Shown: positions 8,785 to 18,125 of the stretch, piece after piece
Layout: every line of letters begins with the position of its first letter
Position numbering within the stretch: the stretch's first letter is position 1
NCBI GenBank assembly: GCA_036262055.1
Contig: DATAJP010000003.1
Span: 62,001-126,000, forward strand
Source: Ignavibacteria bacterium
GTDB taxonomy: Bacteria > Bacteroidota > Ignavibacteria > Tepidaquicellales > Tepidaquicellaceae
Reading direction: 5' to 3'
DNA length: 64,000 nucleotides
Notes under the pieces: generated by a model
What the model was told of the DNA's origin: nothing
Database searches by the model: none
What the model saw: only the letters and a program-made list of their open reading frames with translations
Program-made: the position numbers and the translations under genes

Positions 8785-9310
8785 TGCGGGAATTTTATCC
8801 CAAGTTGTAATCCGTCCTTTGAGAGAAACAGACGGCCTTAAAGAACTTACTCTCCTTTTAAACCGCGCATATAAACAGCTTGCAGATTTGGGTTTCAGGT
8901 ATCTCGCAACGCATCAGGATTCAGAAACAACAAAAGAACGAATCGAAAAGGCAAAATGTCTCGTTGCTGTTATTGACAAAAACGGAACAGATAAAATTAT
9001 AGGAACGATTTGTTATTATTCACCAGAAAATGCATCAGGTTGCGAATGGTATGACAGGAATGATGTTGCTACTTACGGTCAGTTTGGTGTCGAACCTGAA
9101 TATCAAAAATACGGCATCGGCGGAATGCTTATTGATGAAATAGAAAAATGTGCAATTCAAGACGGTGCAAAGGAACTTGCCATTGATACAGCCGAAGGAG
9201 CGACTCACCTCATAAATTTTTATTCCAAAAGGGGCTACCGTCATGTCGGATATATTAAATGGGGCGTTACAAACTACAGAAGTGTTTTAATGAGTAAAAA
9301 ATTAAAATAA
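8777..9310 (+). CDS. GNAT acetyltransferase
   Basis: A 177-residue GNAT-family N-acetyltransferase. The acetyl-CoA-binding motif is QFGVEPEYQKYGIGGMLIDEIEKCA (about residues 98-122), followed by ELAIDTAEGATHLINFYSKRGYRHVGYIKW, the classic second half of the fold. The N-terminal strand is VIRPLRETDGLKELTLLLNRAYKQL. The substrate is unknown. The ATG lies within the last codons of the DUF6843 membrane protein gene, so the two are probably made together. An intrinsic terminator follows directly. Confidence 0.9.
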   Translation: MSDAGILSQVVIRPLRETDGLKELTLLLNRAYKQLADLGFRYLATHQDSETTKERIEKAKCLVAVIDKNGTDKIIGTICYYSPENASGCEWYDRNDVATYGQFGVEPEYQKYGIGGMLIDEIEKCAIQDGAKELAIDTAEGATHLINFYSKRGYRHVGYIKWGVTNYRSVLMSKKLK

Positions 9311-9350
9311 AAAATCCCGCCTGATTTTCTCAAACGGGATTTTAAATTTT
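9311..9350 (+). terminator. Rho-independent terminator
   Basis: AAAATCCCG (9311-9319) pairs with CGGGATTTT (9335-9343) around a 15-nt loop, followed by T-rich sequence. It begins right after the acetyltransferase stop and ends that transcription unit. Confidence 0.8.
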
Positions 9351-9407
9351 ATAAAGTAGTATTTCACAACTTCACCACTTCATCATTTCACAACTTCACG
9401 ATTTGAA

Positions 9408-10010
9408 TTAGCTTCCTCTTTTAATACCGCATCCAAAAGATTTAGTTTCTTTCTTAGAAATGTCTTTTCCTGCAAGATATTCATCAAGTGCATTTTTCAG
9501 ATATTGCGCAGTGACTGCTGATGCATCTTTGTTATCGTCAATACTTCCATGATATAAAATAGTCATTGTAGCATTGTCGATTACGAATACTTCAGGAGTT
9601 CTTTGTGCTCCGAACGTATTTGCTACTGAACTCTTTTCATCTTTCAGCATTGTAAAAGAGTAAGCTTTTTCTTTCCAGTGCGATGCAACTGTTCCTGCAT
9701 CTTCAGTCTGGTTTGAATTGATTCCCCAAAATACAATTCCCTGAGGTGCATAAGTTGAAGCAAGAGCATTGATTCTTTCGGTGTATGGCTGAACGAAGGG
9801 GCATTCGGTTGACCAGAACATAACAACTGTTGCCTTACCGCCTGATGTACTTAAAGTATAACTGTTGCCGTCAAAATTTGTGATTGTAAAGTCCTCGACC
9901 TTATCGCCGACTTTATAATCACCTCGTGAGGTATTATCGGCAGTTAAAAAATTCATTGAGAATACAAGCATTGCAAAAAGGGCAATTCCGGGAAAAATGA
10001 GTTTTTTCAT
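9408..10010 (-). CDS. Exported redoxin (thioredoxin-like) protein
   Basis: A 200-residue thioredoxin-fold protein of the AhpC/TSA-redoxin type. It has a signal peptide or anchor (MKKLIFPGIALFAMLVFSMNFLTA), then GDKVEDFTITNFDGNSYTLS. The active-site segment is FWSTECPFVQPYTERI: a single cysteine (CPFV) and not CxxC, as in peroxiredoxin-like members. The C-terminal FGCGIKRGS contains a second cysteine typical of this subgroup (GCxIK). The cis-Pro region is TPEVFVID. Probably handles peroxides or thiols in the envelope. Monocistronic, convergent with the acetyltransferase unit. Confidence 0.85.
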   Translation of the reverse strand: MKKLIFPGIALFAMLVFSMNFLTADNTSRGDYKVGDKVEDFTITNFDGNSYTLSTSGGKATVVMFWSTECPFVQPYTERINALASTYAPQGIVFWGINSNQTEDAGTVASHWKEKAYSFTMLKDEKSSVANTFGAQRTPEVFVIDNATMTILYHGSIDDNKDASAVTAQYLKNALDEYLAGKDISKKETKSFGCGIKRGS

Positions 10011-10185
10011 TTTAGAGTTTCCTTTGATTTTATGTTATTAGAATTTTGTTTAAGATTCTTGTCCTGAGAAAATATAACACTTATATATTTAAAAAAATTT
10101 CATAATTAATCCATAAAAATAGATTTCTGCGAAAATTTAATATATTTGACTTAACATTTCTCTAATTAATCTTTAAATTCATTGA

Positions 10186-10875
10186 ATGTCAGATTTAGCA
10201 GTCGTTTTAGTTAGCGGTGGAATGGATAGCGCATTAACTGCAGCTATTACAAATCTGAAGTATAATATGGCTTTTTTGCACGTAAATTATGGGCAAAGGA
10301 CTGAAAAGCGAGAGCTTAAAGCATTTAATGACATTGCAAGATATTACGGTGTTAAGAAAAAGCTTATCGTTGGCATTAGCTATTTGAAACAAATCGGTGG
10401 TTCTGCTTTGACTGATACAAGGATATTAGTAAAAAAAGCGAATTTAAAGAAAAAACAAACAAGCATTCCCCAAACTTATGTTCCTTTCAGGAATGCCAAC
10501 ATTTTGAGCATTGCCGTAAGCTGGGCAGAGATTATAAAGGCGCATAAGATTTTTATCGGAGCCGTAGAGGAAGATTCAAGCGGATATCCAGATTGCAGAA
10601 AAAGTTTTTTTTCTGCTTTCAATAAAATGATTGAAAAGGGGACTAAACCCGGTTCTAAAATTAAGATTGAAACTCCTTTAATCAATCTTTCTAAGAAAGA
10701 AATTGTGAAACGTTCTGTAAATCTGAAAAGTCCTTTACATCTAACGTGGTCTTGTTATAAAAATGATAAAATTGCATGCGGCGAATGTGAAAGTTGCGCT
10801 TTAAGACTGCGAGGTTTTCAACAAGCAGGCATTGAAGACCCTATTCCTTACAAAAAAGTCATCAATTATGTTTAA
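10186..10875 (+). CDS. queC: 7-cyano-7-deazaguanine synthase QueC
   Basis: Converts 7-carboxy-7-deazaguanine to preQ0 with ATP and ammonia in the queuosine pathway. The 229 residues show the PP-loop VSGGMDSAL at residues 9-17, HVNYGQRTEKRE, YVPFRNANILSIA, and the zinc site near the C-terminus, SCYKNDKIACGECESC (about residues 187-202; four Cys). Length is normal. No other queuosine gene is adjacent. I looked for a preQ1 riboswitch in the 175-nt upstream spacer and saw none. An AI-2E-type transporter follows 15 nt after the stop. Confidence 0.95.
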   Translation: MSDLAVVLVSGGMDSALTAAITNLKYNMAFLHVNYGQRTEKRELKAFNDIARYYGVKKKLIVGISYLKQIGGSALTDTRILVKKANLKKKQTSIPQTYVPFRNANILSIAVSWAEIIKAHKIFIGAVEEDSSGYPDCRKSFFSAFNKMIEKGTKPGSKIKIETPLINLSKKEIVKRSVNLKSPLHLTWSCYKNDKIACGECESCALRLRGFQQAGIEDPIPYKKVINYV

Positions 10876-10890
10876 TCTTCAGAATAAATA

Positions 10891-11991
10891 ATGGAAAAAT
10901 ATACCAATAATAAATTTATTACCATTGTTGCATCAATTTTCCTTATTGCGCTTGCATTTTTTATTCTTAAAACACTCCAGGATATTTTACTTCCATTCTT
11001 TATTGCAGTTATAATTGCCTTTATGTTTGAGCCGCTTTATGCATGGCTTAAAACCAAAAAAATACCCGGTTGGGGAGCTATTGTTATTGTAATTCTAATC
11101 ATTATTTTAGTTTCAAACATTTCGAGTGTTTTTATTCTTACAAGCATAGGTTCGTTTCAGGATGCACTTCCAAGATATGAAGATAAGTTTAATGAACTTT
11201 TTAATAATTTTTTCTATACGCTTGCAGGGTGGGGAATTGATGTTGAAGGATTAAAATCCTCCATGGACCCGAATAAATTCATTCAGGATGGAACAATAAC
11301 AGGAATTGTAACAAGTCTTTTCTCCAGTATAATTGGGATATTCGGAGATTTTGTTTTAATATTGATTTATGTAATATTTCTTTTATCGGAAATTGGAAGC
11401 ATTAAACGCAGAATTATGGTTGCGTTTTCACCTGAAAGAGCGGGTAAAATTGCATCTTTAATTACCGATGTTTTTCATGATGTCAGAAAATATATAGTTG
11501 GAAAGACATTAATAAACCTTGTTCATGCAAGTGTCATAACTTTTATCTTATGGTGTTTTGGAATTGATTTTTACTTCGTGTGGGGCTTCCTGACTTTCTT
11601 AATGAATTATATTCCAAATATCGGTTCAATTATTGCAACTGTAATGCCTTTCTTAACTGCATTATTAAAGTATGATGATTTTGTAATGCCGATAATTATT
11701 CTTGTTATACTTATCATAATAGGAAATGCATTCGGAAATTTCTTGGAACCGAAAATCTTTGGCGATAATCTTGATTTAAGCCCGATACTTATTTTATTCT
11801 CGTTGATATTTTGGGGATATGTCTGGGGAATCATGGGAATGATATTATCCGTACCGATTATGAGTATGATTAAAATAGTATTGATGAAGTTTGATACGAC
11901 GCGGCCTATTGCAATACTGATGAGTTATAATCTCGGCTCTGTGAGAGAGATTAAGAAAAAAAGAGGAAAAAATATTACTGAACCCGATTAA
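10891..11991 (+). CDS. AI-2E family transporter, copy 1
   Basis: A 366-residue protein of the AI-2E/UPF0118 transporter family (Pfam PF01594 type), about eight transmembrane helices. Typical elements are FILKTLQDILLPFFIAVIIAFMFEPLYAWLK near the N-terminus, the central FGDFVLILIYVIFLLSE, and the signature FLMNYIPNIGSIIATVMPFLTALL followed by GNAFGNFLEPKIFGDNLDLSPILILFSLIFWGYVWGIMGMILSVPIM. Members export varied small molecules or act as Na+/H+ antiporters; the name does not prove AI-2 transport. A close paralogue lies 31 nt downstream. Confidence 0.93.
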   Translation: MEKYTNNKFITIVASIFLIALAFFILKTLQDILLPFFIAVIIAFMFEPLYAWLKTKKIPGWGAIVIVILIIILVSNISSVFILTSIGSFQDALPRYEDKFNELFNNFFYTLAGWGIDVEGLKSSMDPNKFIQDGTITGIVTSLFSSIIGIFGDFVLILIYVIFLLSEIGSIKRRIMVAFSPERAGKIASLITDVFHDVRKYIVGKTLINLVHASVITFILWCFGIDFYFVWGFLTFLMNYIPNIGSIIATVMPFLTALLKYDDFVMPIIILVILIIIGNAFGNFLEPKIFGDNLDLSPILILFSLIFWGYVWGIMGMILSVPIMSMIKIVLMKFDTTRPIAILMSYNLGSVREIKKKRGKNITEPD

Positions 11992-12022
11992 TAAAAGCAA
12001 CGGACATCTGATTCGTCTTATA

Positions 12023-13126
12023 TTGGAAAAAAAATATAATAATAGTAAACTTCTGACGGTAGTTGCATCTGTTTTTCTCATTACGTTTTCAGTGTTCATT
12101 CTGAAAACTCTTCAGGATATTTTACTCCCTTTTATCATCGCAGTCATAATTGCATTTATGTTTGAGCCGTTTTATACATGGCTTAAAAGCAAAAAAATTC
12201 CGGGGTGGACTTCTATCGTCATTATTGTGTTGATAATAATTTTGATAGTTAATATTGCAAGTGTATTTATAATAGCAACTGTTGGTCCTTTTCAGGCAGC
12301 ACTTCCAAGTTATGAACAAAAATTTAATGAGCTTTTCAATAATATATTTTTTATGATTGGAAGCTGGGGGATTGATGTTGAAGGATTAAAAGCTTCTTTA
12401 GATCCCGAAAAATACATACAGGATGGAACTGTAACCGGAATTGTTACAGGTTTTTTCTCAGGAATTTTTGGAATATTCGGAGATTTTGTTTTAATTTTAA
12501 TTTATGTTGTTTTTCTTTTATCTGAAATCGGAAGTATAAAGCGCAGAATAATGATCGCTTTTACTCCGGAAAAAGCAAAAAATATTTCTTCAATTATCGG
12601 TGATGTTTTTCGTGATGTCCGCAAGTATCTCATAGGACTAACGTTAATAAATTTAGCTCATTCAATATGCGTAACAATTATTCTTTGGGCTTTCGGAGTT
12701 GATTTCTTTCTTATATGGGGACTTATGACTTTTCTTTTGGATTATATTCCTAATATTGGTGCAATAATTTCCACTATACTTCCATTTTTGACGGCATTAT
12801 TCATATATGATAATTTTGTAACACCCTTAATAATTCTTGCAATTTTAATTGTGATTGGAAATGTATTCGGCAATTTTCTCGAGCCGAAAATATTCGGAGA
12901 CAGTCTTGATTTAAGTCCAGTACTTATTCTGGTAACATTGATATTCTGGGGTTATGTTTGGGGTATTATGGGCATGATATTAGCCCTTCCTATTATGAGC
13001 ATGATAAAAATTGTTCTGATGAAGTTTGATGCCACACGATCAATTGCAGTGCTTATGACTTATAACATGGGCTCAGTGCGAAAAATAACAAAAAAGAGAA
13101 GCACAAGAATTACAGAATCTGCTTGA
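12023..13126 (+). CDS. AI-2E family transporter, copy 2
   Basis: A 367-residue tandem paralogue of the preceding transporter, matching it along nearly the whole length. The N-terminus MEKKYNNSKLLTVVASVFLITF aligns with MEKYTNNKFITIVASIFLIAL of copy 1, which fixes the start at a TTG codon (12023), the position of the ATG in copy 1. It shares the FLLDYIPNIGAIISTILPFLTALF and GNVFGNFLEPKIFGDSLDLSPV signatures. This looks like a local gene duplication with divergence. Confidence 0.93.
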   Translation: MEKKYNNSKLLTVVASVFLITFSVFILKTLQDILLPFIIAVIIAFMFEPFYTWLKSKKIPGWTSIVIIVLIIILIVNIASVFIIATVGPFQAALPSYEQKFNELFNNIFFMIGSWGIDVEGLKASLDPEKYIQDGTVTGIVTGFFSGIFGIFGDFVLILIYVVFLLSEIGSIKRRIMIAFTPEKAKNISSIIGDVFRDVRKYLIGLTLINLAHSICVTIILWAFGVDFFLIWGLMTFLLDYIPNIGAIISTILPFLTALFIYDNFVTPLIILAILIVIGNVFGNFLEPKIFGDSLDLSPVLILVTLIFWGYVWGIMGMILALPIMSMIKIVLMKFDATRSIAVLMTYNMGSVRKITKKRSTRITESA

Positions 13127-13135
13127 TTTAAAAAA

Positions 13136-13170
13136 ATAACAGACATTTAGTCTGATAAACGGTCTGTTAT
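13136..13170. other. Inverted repeat upstream of pckG
   Basis: ATAACAGAC (13136-13144) and GTCTGTTAT (13162-13170) form a 9-bp stem around a 17-nt loop. It has no long T-tract. It could be a weak terminator after the transporter pair or a regulatory element in the pckG leader; the sequence alone does not decide. Confidence 0.45.
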
Positions 13171-13231
13171 ATTGCAGACTGTAGCTTTCAACAATAAAAT
13201 TTAAAATAATAAAAAATAAACAGGAGAGAAA

Positions 13232-14977
13232 ATGCATTTTAGTAAAAAACTGAAAGATTGGGTGAAAGAATGCGAGGAGCTCTGCAAGCCGGATAAGGTT
13301 TATTGGTGCAACGGCTCGCAGGAAGAGTATGACATGATTATAAAAGAGATGCTTGCCGATAAAACTTTAATGGAGTTAAATAAAGAAACTTACCCGAATT
13401 GTTATTTACATTATTCTAACCCTAATGACGTTGCAAGAGTTGAGCACCTTACTTTCATTTGCACAAAAGATAAAGATAATGCGGGACCAACAAACCAGTG
13501 GAAATCACCGGAAGAAATGAAAAAAATTATGAGTCCGATTTTTGACAAAGCAATGAAAGGAAGAACTATGTATGTAATTCCTTACATTATGGGACCAACC
13601 GATGCAGAAGCTTCGAAAGTCGGAGTTGAAATTACTGATTCGCCTTATGTGGTTGCAAATATGAGAATCATGACAAGAATGGGGCAGGCTGCTCTTGATA
13701 AAATGAAAGATGAATATGATTTCGTTGCAGGTCTGCACTCTGTTGCCGATTGCAATCCTGAAAGAAGATACATTGCGCATTTTCCCGAAGAATATTTAAT
13801 TTGGTCAGTGGGTTCAGGTTATGGCGGTAATGCCTTGCTTGGTAAAAAATGTTTTGCGCTTCGCATTGCAAGCTGGCTCGCAAAAGAACAGGGCTGGATG
13901 GCAGAGCATATGCTCATTCTCGGACTTGAAACTCCTGATGGCAATACAACATACATTACTGCGGCTCTTCCTTCTGCCTGTGGAAAAACAAATCTTGCCA
14001 TGATGGTTTCAGCTCTTGAGAATGAAGGTTATAAAGTAACAACGGTAGGGGATGATATTGCCTGGATGTATATCGGTGATGATGGAAGATTATATGCAAT
14101 AAACCCTGAAGCAGGATTTTTCGGAGTTGCACCGGGCACAAATGAAAAAACAAATCCAAATGCAATTGCATCGTTACATAAAAATTCTATTTTTACAAAT
14201 ACGGCAAGAACAGGAAATGATGAGCCATGGTGGGAAGGAATGACAAAGGAAGTTCCAAGTCCGTTATGGGACTGGCAAGGGAAGCCATATAACGGTGAAG
14301 GCAAAGCTGCACATCCGAATTCAAGGTTCACAGCTCCTGCATCCCAATGTCCAAGTATTTCTCCTCATTGGCAGGACGGTAAAGGTGTTCCTATCTCAGC
14401 AATTCTTTTCGGAGGCAGAAGGGCAACAACTGTTCCGCTTGTATATGAGTCATTTGATTGGCAGCATGGAGTTTTTGTAGGTGCCACAATGTCATCGGAA
14501 ACTACTGCCGCTGCAACAGGAGCTGTTGGCGTAGTTCGACGTGACCCTTTTGCAATGCTTCCTTTTTGCGGATACAATATGGGGGATTATTTCGAACACT
14601 GGCTTGATATGGGTAAGAAACTGGGTGATAAAGCTCCTAAGATTTTCAATATTAACTGGTTCAGAACCGATGAGAAGGGGAATTTCCTCTGGCCCGGATT
14701 CGGCAATAATGCCCGGGTATTAAAATGGATTTATGAAAGAATAAATGGAAAAGCAGATGCTAAAAAAACTGCTATCGGTTATGTGCCGACTTCTGATTCG
14801 CTTGACTTAAAAGGACTCAATATCAAAAAAGAAGATGTTGAAAAAGTTCTTGAAGTGAAAAATGACGATTGGAAAAAAGAACTTCCTTCGCAAAAAGAAT
14901 TCTTCGATAAATTCGGCAATCGGCTTCCTAAAGAAATGACAGAAGAGTTAAATGAATTTGAAAAAAGATTAAACTAA
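13232..14977 (+). CDS. pckG: Phosphoenolpyruvate carboxykinase (GTP)
   Basis: Interconverts oxaloacetate and phosphoenolpyruvate with GTP/GDP, the entry step of gluconeogenesis. The 581 residues show the family features: YIAHFPEEYLIWSVGSGYGGNALLGKKCFALRIAS (about 173-207), the P-loop LPSACGKTNLAMM (about 245-257), the metal-binding VGDDIAWM, and FGGRRATTVPLVYE in the nucleotide region. This is the GTP type and not the ATP type. A GGAGAG Shine-Dalgarno precedes the ATG. It stands alone and is closed by a strong terminator. Confidence 0.97.
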   Translation: MHFSKKLKDWVKECEELCKPDKVYWCNGSQEEYDMIIKEMLADKTLMELNKETYPNCYLHYSNPNDVARVEHLTFICTKDKDNAGPTNQWKSPEEMKKIMSPIFDKAMKGRTMYVIPYIMGPTDAEASKVGVEITDSPYVVANMRIMTRMGQAALDKMKDEYDFVAGLHSVADCNPERRYIAHFPEEYLIWSVGSGYGGNALLGKKCFALRIASWLAKEQGWMAEHMLILGLETPDGNTTYITAALPSACGKTNLAMMVSALENEGYKVTTVGDDIAWMYIGDDGRLYAINPEAGFFGVAPGTNEKTNPNAIASLHKNSIFTNTARTGNDEPWWEGMTKEVPSPLWDWQGKPYNGEGKAAHPNSRFTAPASQCPSISPHWQDGKGVPISAILFGGRRATTVPLVYESFDWQHGVFVGATMSSETTAAATGAVGVVRRDPFAMLPFCGYNMGDYFEHWLDMGKKLGDKAPKIFNINWFRTDEKGNFLWPGFGNNARVLKWIYERINGKADAKKTAIGYVPTSDSLDLKGLNIKKEDVEKVLEVKNDDWKKELPSQKEFFDKFGNRLPKEMTEELNEFEKRLN

Positions 14978-14988
14978 AAAATAAAAAA

Positions 14989-15015
14989 AGCCCTGCTGTA
15001 TCAGCAGGGCTTTTA
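14989..15015 (+). terminator. Rho-independent terminator after pckG
   Basis: AGCCCTGCTG (14989-14998) pairs perfectly with CAGCAGGGCT (15002-15011) around the loop TAT, then TTT. An A-tract precedes the stem, so it can also terminate the small minus-strand gene that ends at 15032. Confidence 0.9.
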
Positions 15016-15031
15016 ATTTAAGGTAAAAAAT

Positions 15032-15205
15032 TTAGAAAAATTTTACATAAGCAATTACACCGAAAATAATTACTACAGCTATTAACAGGTATAAGATTTT
15101 ATTTGAATTTGTTTTTCGGCTTTCAGTTTTATGGATATAATCCCCTTTTGAAGGATCCCAATCATATTGCTTCTTTACCTTGTCGACATCTATATGTGTC
15201 ATCAT
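15032..15205 (-). CDS. Small tail-anchored membrane protein, 57 aa
   Basis: An open frame of 57 codons plus stop, from the first of two ATGs at 15205. The N-terminal 36 residues are hydrophilic and charged (MMTHIDVDKVKKQYDWDPSK, then GDYIHKTESRK), followed by one hydrophobic helix (ILYLLIAVVIIFGVIAYV) and a short KFF tail. This has the layout of a tail-anchored inner-membrane protein with a cytoplasmic domain. No family is recognised. It ends at a bidirectional terminator, which supports it as a gene. Confidence 0.55.
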   Translation of the reverse strand: MMTHIDVDKVKKQYDWDPSKGDYIHKTESRKTNSNKILYLLIAVVIIFGVIAYVKFF

Positions 15206-15289
15206 AAATGAGTTAACTTAATAATCTGACCGGATTAACCCCGCTATTTCAAAGACCTTCATCCTTTAACAAAACCCATACAACATTTG

Positions 15290-15314
15290 CCAAATAATAC
15301 TTTTAATTATTTGG
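15290..15314. other. AT-rich inverted repeat downstream of pdxH
   Basis: CCAAATAAT and ATTATTTGG form a perfect 9-bp stem around ACTTTTA. It lies 51 nt past the pdxH stop and might end that minus-strand operon, though no T-tract follows on the minus strand. Confidence 0.35.
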
Positions 15315-15364
15315 TAATTCTATGATTAAAAATACTGAAATTAGAGTTTAATTGCTATGTAATA

Positions 15365-16000
15365 TTAAGGTGCTAAACGGTTTATCTTCCAACCATTTGA
15401 AGCAATTTTATATATGATTCTGTCGTGGAGACGACTTTTTCTTCCCTGCCAAAATTCAAAATAATCAGGAATTAATATATATCCTCCCCAGAATTTTGGT
15501 AAAACAGGGTCTTCATTTAAATATTTTTTTTCGAGCTCACTATATCTTTTTTCGAGATATAGCCTGTCAGGAATTTCGCAGCTTTGCTCTGAAGCAAGTG
15601 AACCTATTCGGCTTTCTTTAGGACGCGCATCAAAAATTTTCTTTGATTCTTCGTAAGATGTTTTAGAAACTGTTCCTTCAATTCTTATTTGTCTTTCCAA
15701 CTCCGGCCAGAAAAATAATATTGAAGCATTAGGATTTTCTTTCAGCTCTTTACCTTTTCTGCTTTCGTAGTTCGTGCAGAAAATAAATCCCTCATCACTA
15801 AACGATTTCAATAATACAACCCTGTTAGATGGTTTACAATCTTTTGTTGAGGTTGCGAGGACCATTGCCGTAGGTTCTTTAATTCCTGAACCAAGAGCAA
15901 TCTCAAACCATTTGCCGAACTGAATAAACGGATTTTTATCAGCATCTTTTTCTTCAAATGCTCCGGTTAAATACTCATTACTAATTTTTGTTAAATCCAT
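15365..16000 (-). CDS. pdxH: Pyridoxamine 5'-phosphate oxidase
   Basis: FMN-dependent oxidation of pyridoxine or pyridoxamine phosphate to pyridoxal phosphate. The 211 residues match the normal length. Visible features are NPFIQFGKWFEIAL, the FMN-contact segments SNRVVLLKSF and NYESRKGKEL, the segment RPKESRIGSLASEQS, and the C-terminal signature WGGYILIPDYFEFWQGRKSRLHDR with NGWKINRLAP at the end. The start abuts the stop of the FG-GAP protein gene with no spacer, so it is the last gene of a minus-strand operon. Confidence 0.96.
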   Translation of the reverse strand: MDLTKISNEYLTGAFEEKDADKNPFIQFGKWFEIALGSGIKEPTAMVLATSTKDCKPSNRVVLLKSFSDEGFIFCTNYESRKGKELKENPNASILFFWPELERQIRIEGTVSKTSYEESKKIFDARPKESRIGSLASEQSCEIPDRLYLEKRYSELEKKYLNEDPVLPKFWGGYILIPDYFEFWQGRKSRLHDRIIYKIASNGWKINRLAP

Positions 16001-18121
16001 CTATTTTATTAAGACCATTTTTTTAGTCTGAGAAAAATTTTCTGTCCTCAATGAATAAAGATAAATTCCGCTCGGCAAATCACCTGAGTCCCACTGATAT
16101 TTGTAAACTCCAGCATTTAATTTTCCTGAATGAAGTAAAGATATTTCTTTCCCGCTAATATCATAAATAATTAATGTTACATGCGAAAGACTTGGGATAG
16201 CAAATTCTATGTTTGAAACTCCATTAAAAGGGTTAGGGTAGTTTTGCGAAAGCTTAAACTCAGCGGGAACTTCCGTAGAAATGTTACTTATTCCGATTAT
16301 ATCTCTGTTCTCAAAGTAATAAATACCGCCTTTGATATTGGCAATAAACATATCGATATCACCGTCGGTGTCTATGTCGGTAAATTCAGGACATGCATTT
16401 GAATAAACTTTTACATTGGCGTAATTATTTGTTTCTAAAACAAAATTCGGAGACGTTGATGTTCCGGTGTTTTTGTAATAAACTACATTTCCGCCAAGTG
16501 TTCCAATCAATAAATCTTTATCGCCGTCACTATCAACATCGGTAAATCTCGGAACGCTTTCATTTCCAACATCGATATTAAAATAAAAATTACTTCTTAA
16601 TACAAAATTAAAACTAACCGGTGTTCCCGTATTTTCGTAATAATTTATTCTGCCTGCAGAATTCCCGGTTAACAAATCAAAGTCGCCGTCATTATCTATG
16701 TCAACAATAGTGGGGGCACTGCTTTGTCCTACACCGGTTATACCGATTGTGTTGCCAACTGCAATTTTTGTAAAAATAAAATTCGATGAGCTCCCCGTAT
16801 TTCTATAATACCAGATTGAATCCGTTATGTAACTTCCTAAAATCATATCCATGTCGCCATCATTATCCAAATCGGCAAGCGAAGGAGCCATATAATAATT
16901 ATCGGGAGAAATATTCATCGGTAATGAATCCGTCATTAAAGTAAAAGCAGGTGAGACTGCAGTGCCTGCATTTTTGAAATAAACAATTCTTTGCTCGGCA
17001 CTTCCTGAAAATAAGTCCTTCTTGCCGTCATTATCAATATCTGCAAAAACAATATTGCTGTTGCTGCCGACGTCAACATTACTTAAGAAATTATTTGATA
17101 CGAATTGAAATGAAGGGTTAAACTGAGTCCCGACATTTTTATAATACACCATGTTCTTCCATGTCTGAGCGGAATATAAGCCGAGTACAAACAAATCATT
17201 ATCTCCGTCTCCATCATAGTCACAAAATCTTACTGAGTTAAATCCAAAAGAATAATAAGGGTTTGGTCTTGGATAAGCCGAATCTGCAACTGCCATCACA
17301 GGATTCGATGGTGTCCCATAATTTTTTATAAAATAAATGCTCTTAGAATAAAGGTCGCCAAAAAATAAATCATTATCATTATCGCCATCCAAATCAGTGA
17401 ATTGAATCGAGTTTGCACCGTGTCTTGTGCCGCCATCATTTTCATTAATTAATTTAAACGGTTTTGCTACCGGTGAAATAATTTCAAGCTCCTGCCAAAA
17501 ATCCGTTATGTATTTAAAATTAAAATTTGTTGGTGTGCCGATATTTTCATAAAATGTTATCCTTCCAAGAGCCGTTCCGGTAAAAAAATCTTTGTCACCG
17601 TCATTATCGATATCGCAGAATGTCGGAACGGAATTTGATTCACTGAAAATCGTAGAGTCAGAATTTGTGCGAAGCTCGGAAATTATCAAAGTATATACAG
17701 GATTTGTATTGGTACCTGTATTACGGTAGTATTTTATTATGGATGGTTCAGCACCGGCAAATAAATCAAAATCACCGTCATTATCCATATCGGCGAAAGC
17801 AAACCAGTATTTAATCGAAAGGTTCTGATATCGCGTCGTTACCAAATCAAACTTCGGAACTGAAGTAGTTCCGTTGTTCTGATAAAAATTTAAAGTTGTA
17901 TCAACGTCATAGGTAAATAAATCAGGTTTGCCGTCATTGTTTATATCAACAAACTGCGTGCGTGCGTTGTCAACACCTCCATTAAACGGAGCCATTGAAG
18001 TCTGACCATTAACAGTAAAAGGAATGCCTGAAAATTTTTGTAAATAATCCTGTGCCGGAGAATTTTCTGCGTAAAATGTACAAATAAGAAATAAGATGAG
18101 AATTAATATATGCTTTGGCAT
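16001..18121 (-). CDS. FG-GAP/VCBS repeat protein with T9SS sorting domain
   Basis: A 706-residue secreted protein built of many repeats with the Ca-binding pattern DxDNDGDxDLF/DLL (FG-GAP/VCBS type), predicted to form beta-propellers. It ends in a type IX sorting domain: LSQNYPNPFNGVSNIEFAIP, then LPSGIYLYSLRTENFSQTKKMVLIK. I place the start at the ATG at 18121 and not at the further upstream 18202: it begins the signal peptide MPKHILILILFLICTFYA and avoids overlap with the upstream GH3 gene, which ends at 18126. Expected at the cell surface or released through the T9SS (SprA at 56.7 kb). The role may be adhesion or polymer binding; unknown. Confidence 0.9.
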   Translation of the reverse strand: MPKHILILILFLICTFYAENSPAQDYLQKFSGIPFTVNGQTSMAPFNGGVDNARTQFVDINNDGKPDLFTYDVDTTLNFYQNNGTTSVPKFDLVTTRYQNLSIKYWFAFADMDNDGDFDLFAGAEPSIIKYYRNTGTNTNPVYTLIISELRTNSDSTIFSESNSVPTFCDIDNDGDKDFFTGTALGRITFYENIGTPTNFNFKYITDFWQELEIISPVAKPFKLINENDGGTRHGANSIQFTDLDGDNDNDLFFGDLYSKSIYFIKNYGTPSNPVMAVADSAYPRPNPYYSFGFNSVRFCDYDGDGDNDLFVLGLYSAQTWKNMVYYKNVGTQFNPSFQFVSNNFLSNVDVGSNSNIVFADIDNDGKKDLFSGSAEQRIVYFKNAGTAVSPAFTLMTDSLPMNISPDNYYMAPSLADLDNDGDMDMILGSYITDSIWYYRNTGSSSNFIFTKIAVGNTIGITGVGQSSAPTIVDIDNDGDFDLLTGNSAGRINYYENTGTPVSFNFVLRSNFYFNIDVGNESVPRFTDVDSDGDKDLLIGTLGGNVVYYKNTGTSTSPNFVLETNNYANVKVYSNACPEFTDIDTDGDIDMFIANIKGGIYYFENRDIIGISNISTEVPAEFKLSQNYPNPFNGVSNIEFAIPSLSHVTLIIYDISGKEISLLHSGKLNAGVYKYQWDSGDLPSGIYLYSLRTENFSQTKKMVLIK

Positions 18122-18125
18122 CAGG

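Noticed and set aside
10011-10185. Possible preQ1 riboswitch upstream of queC
   Set aside because: No short stem with an A-rich tail of the preQ1-I type, and no Shine-Dalgarno sequestering hairpin, could be seen in the 175-nt spacer.
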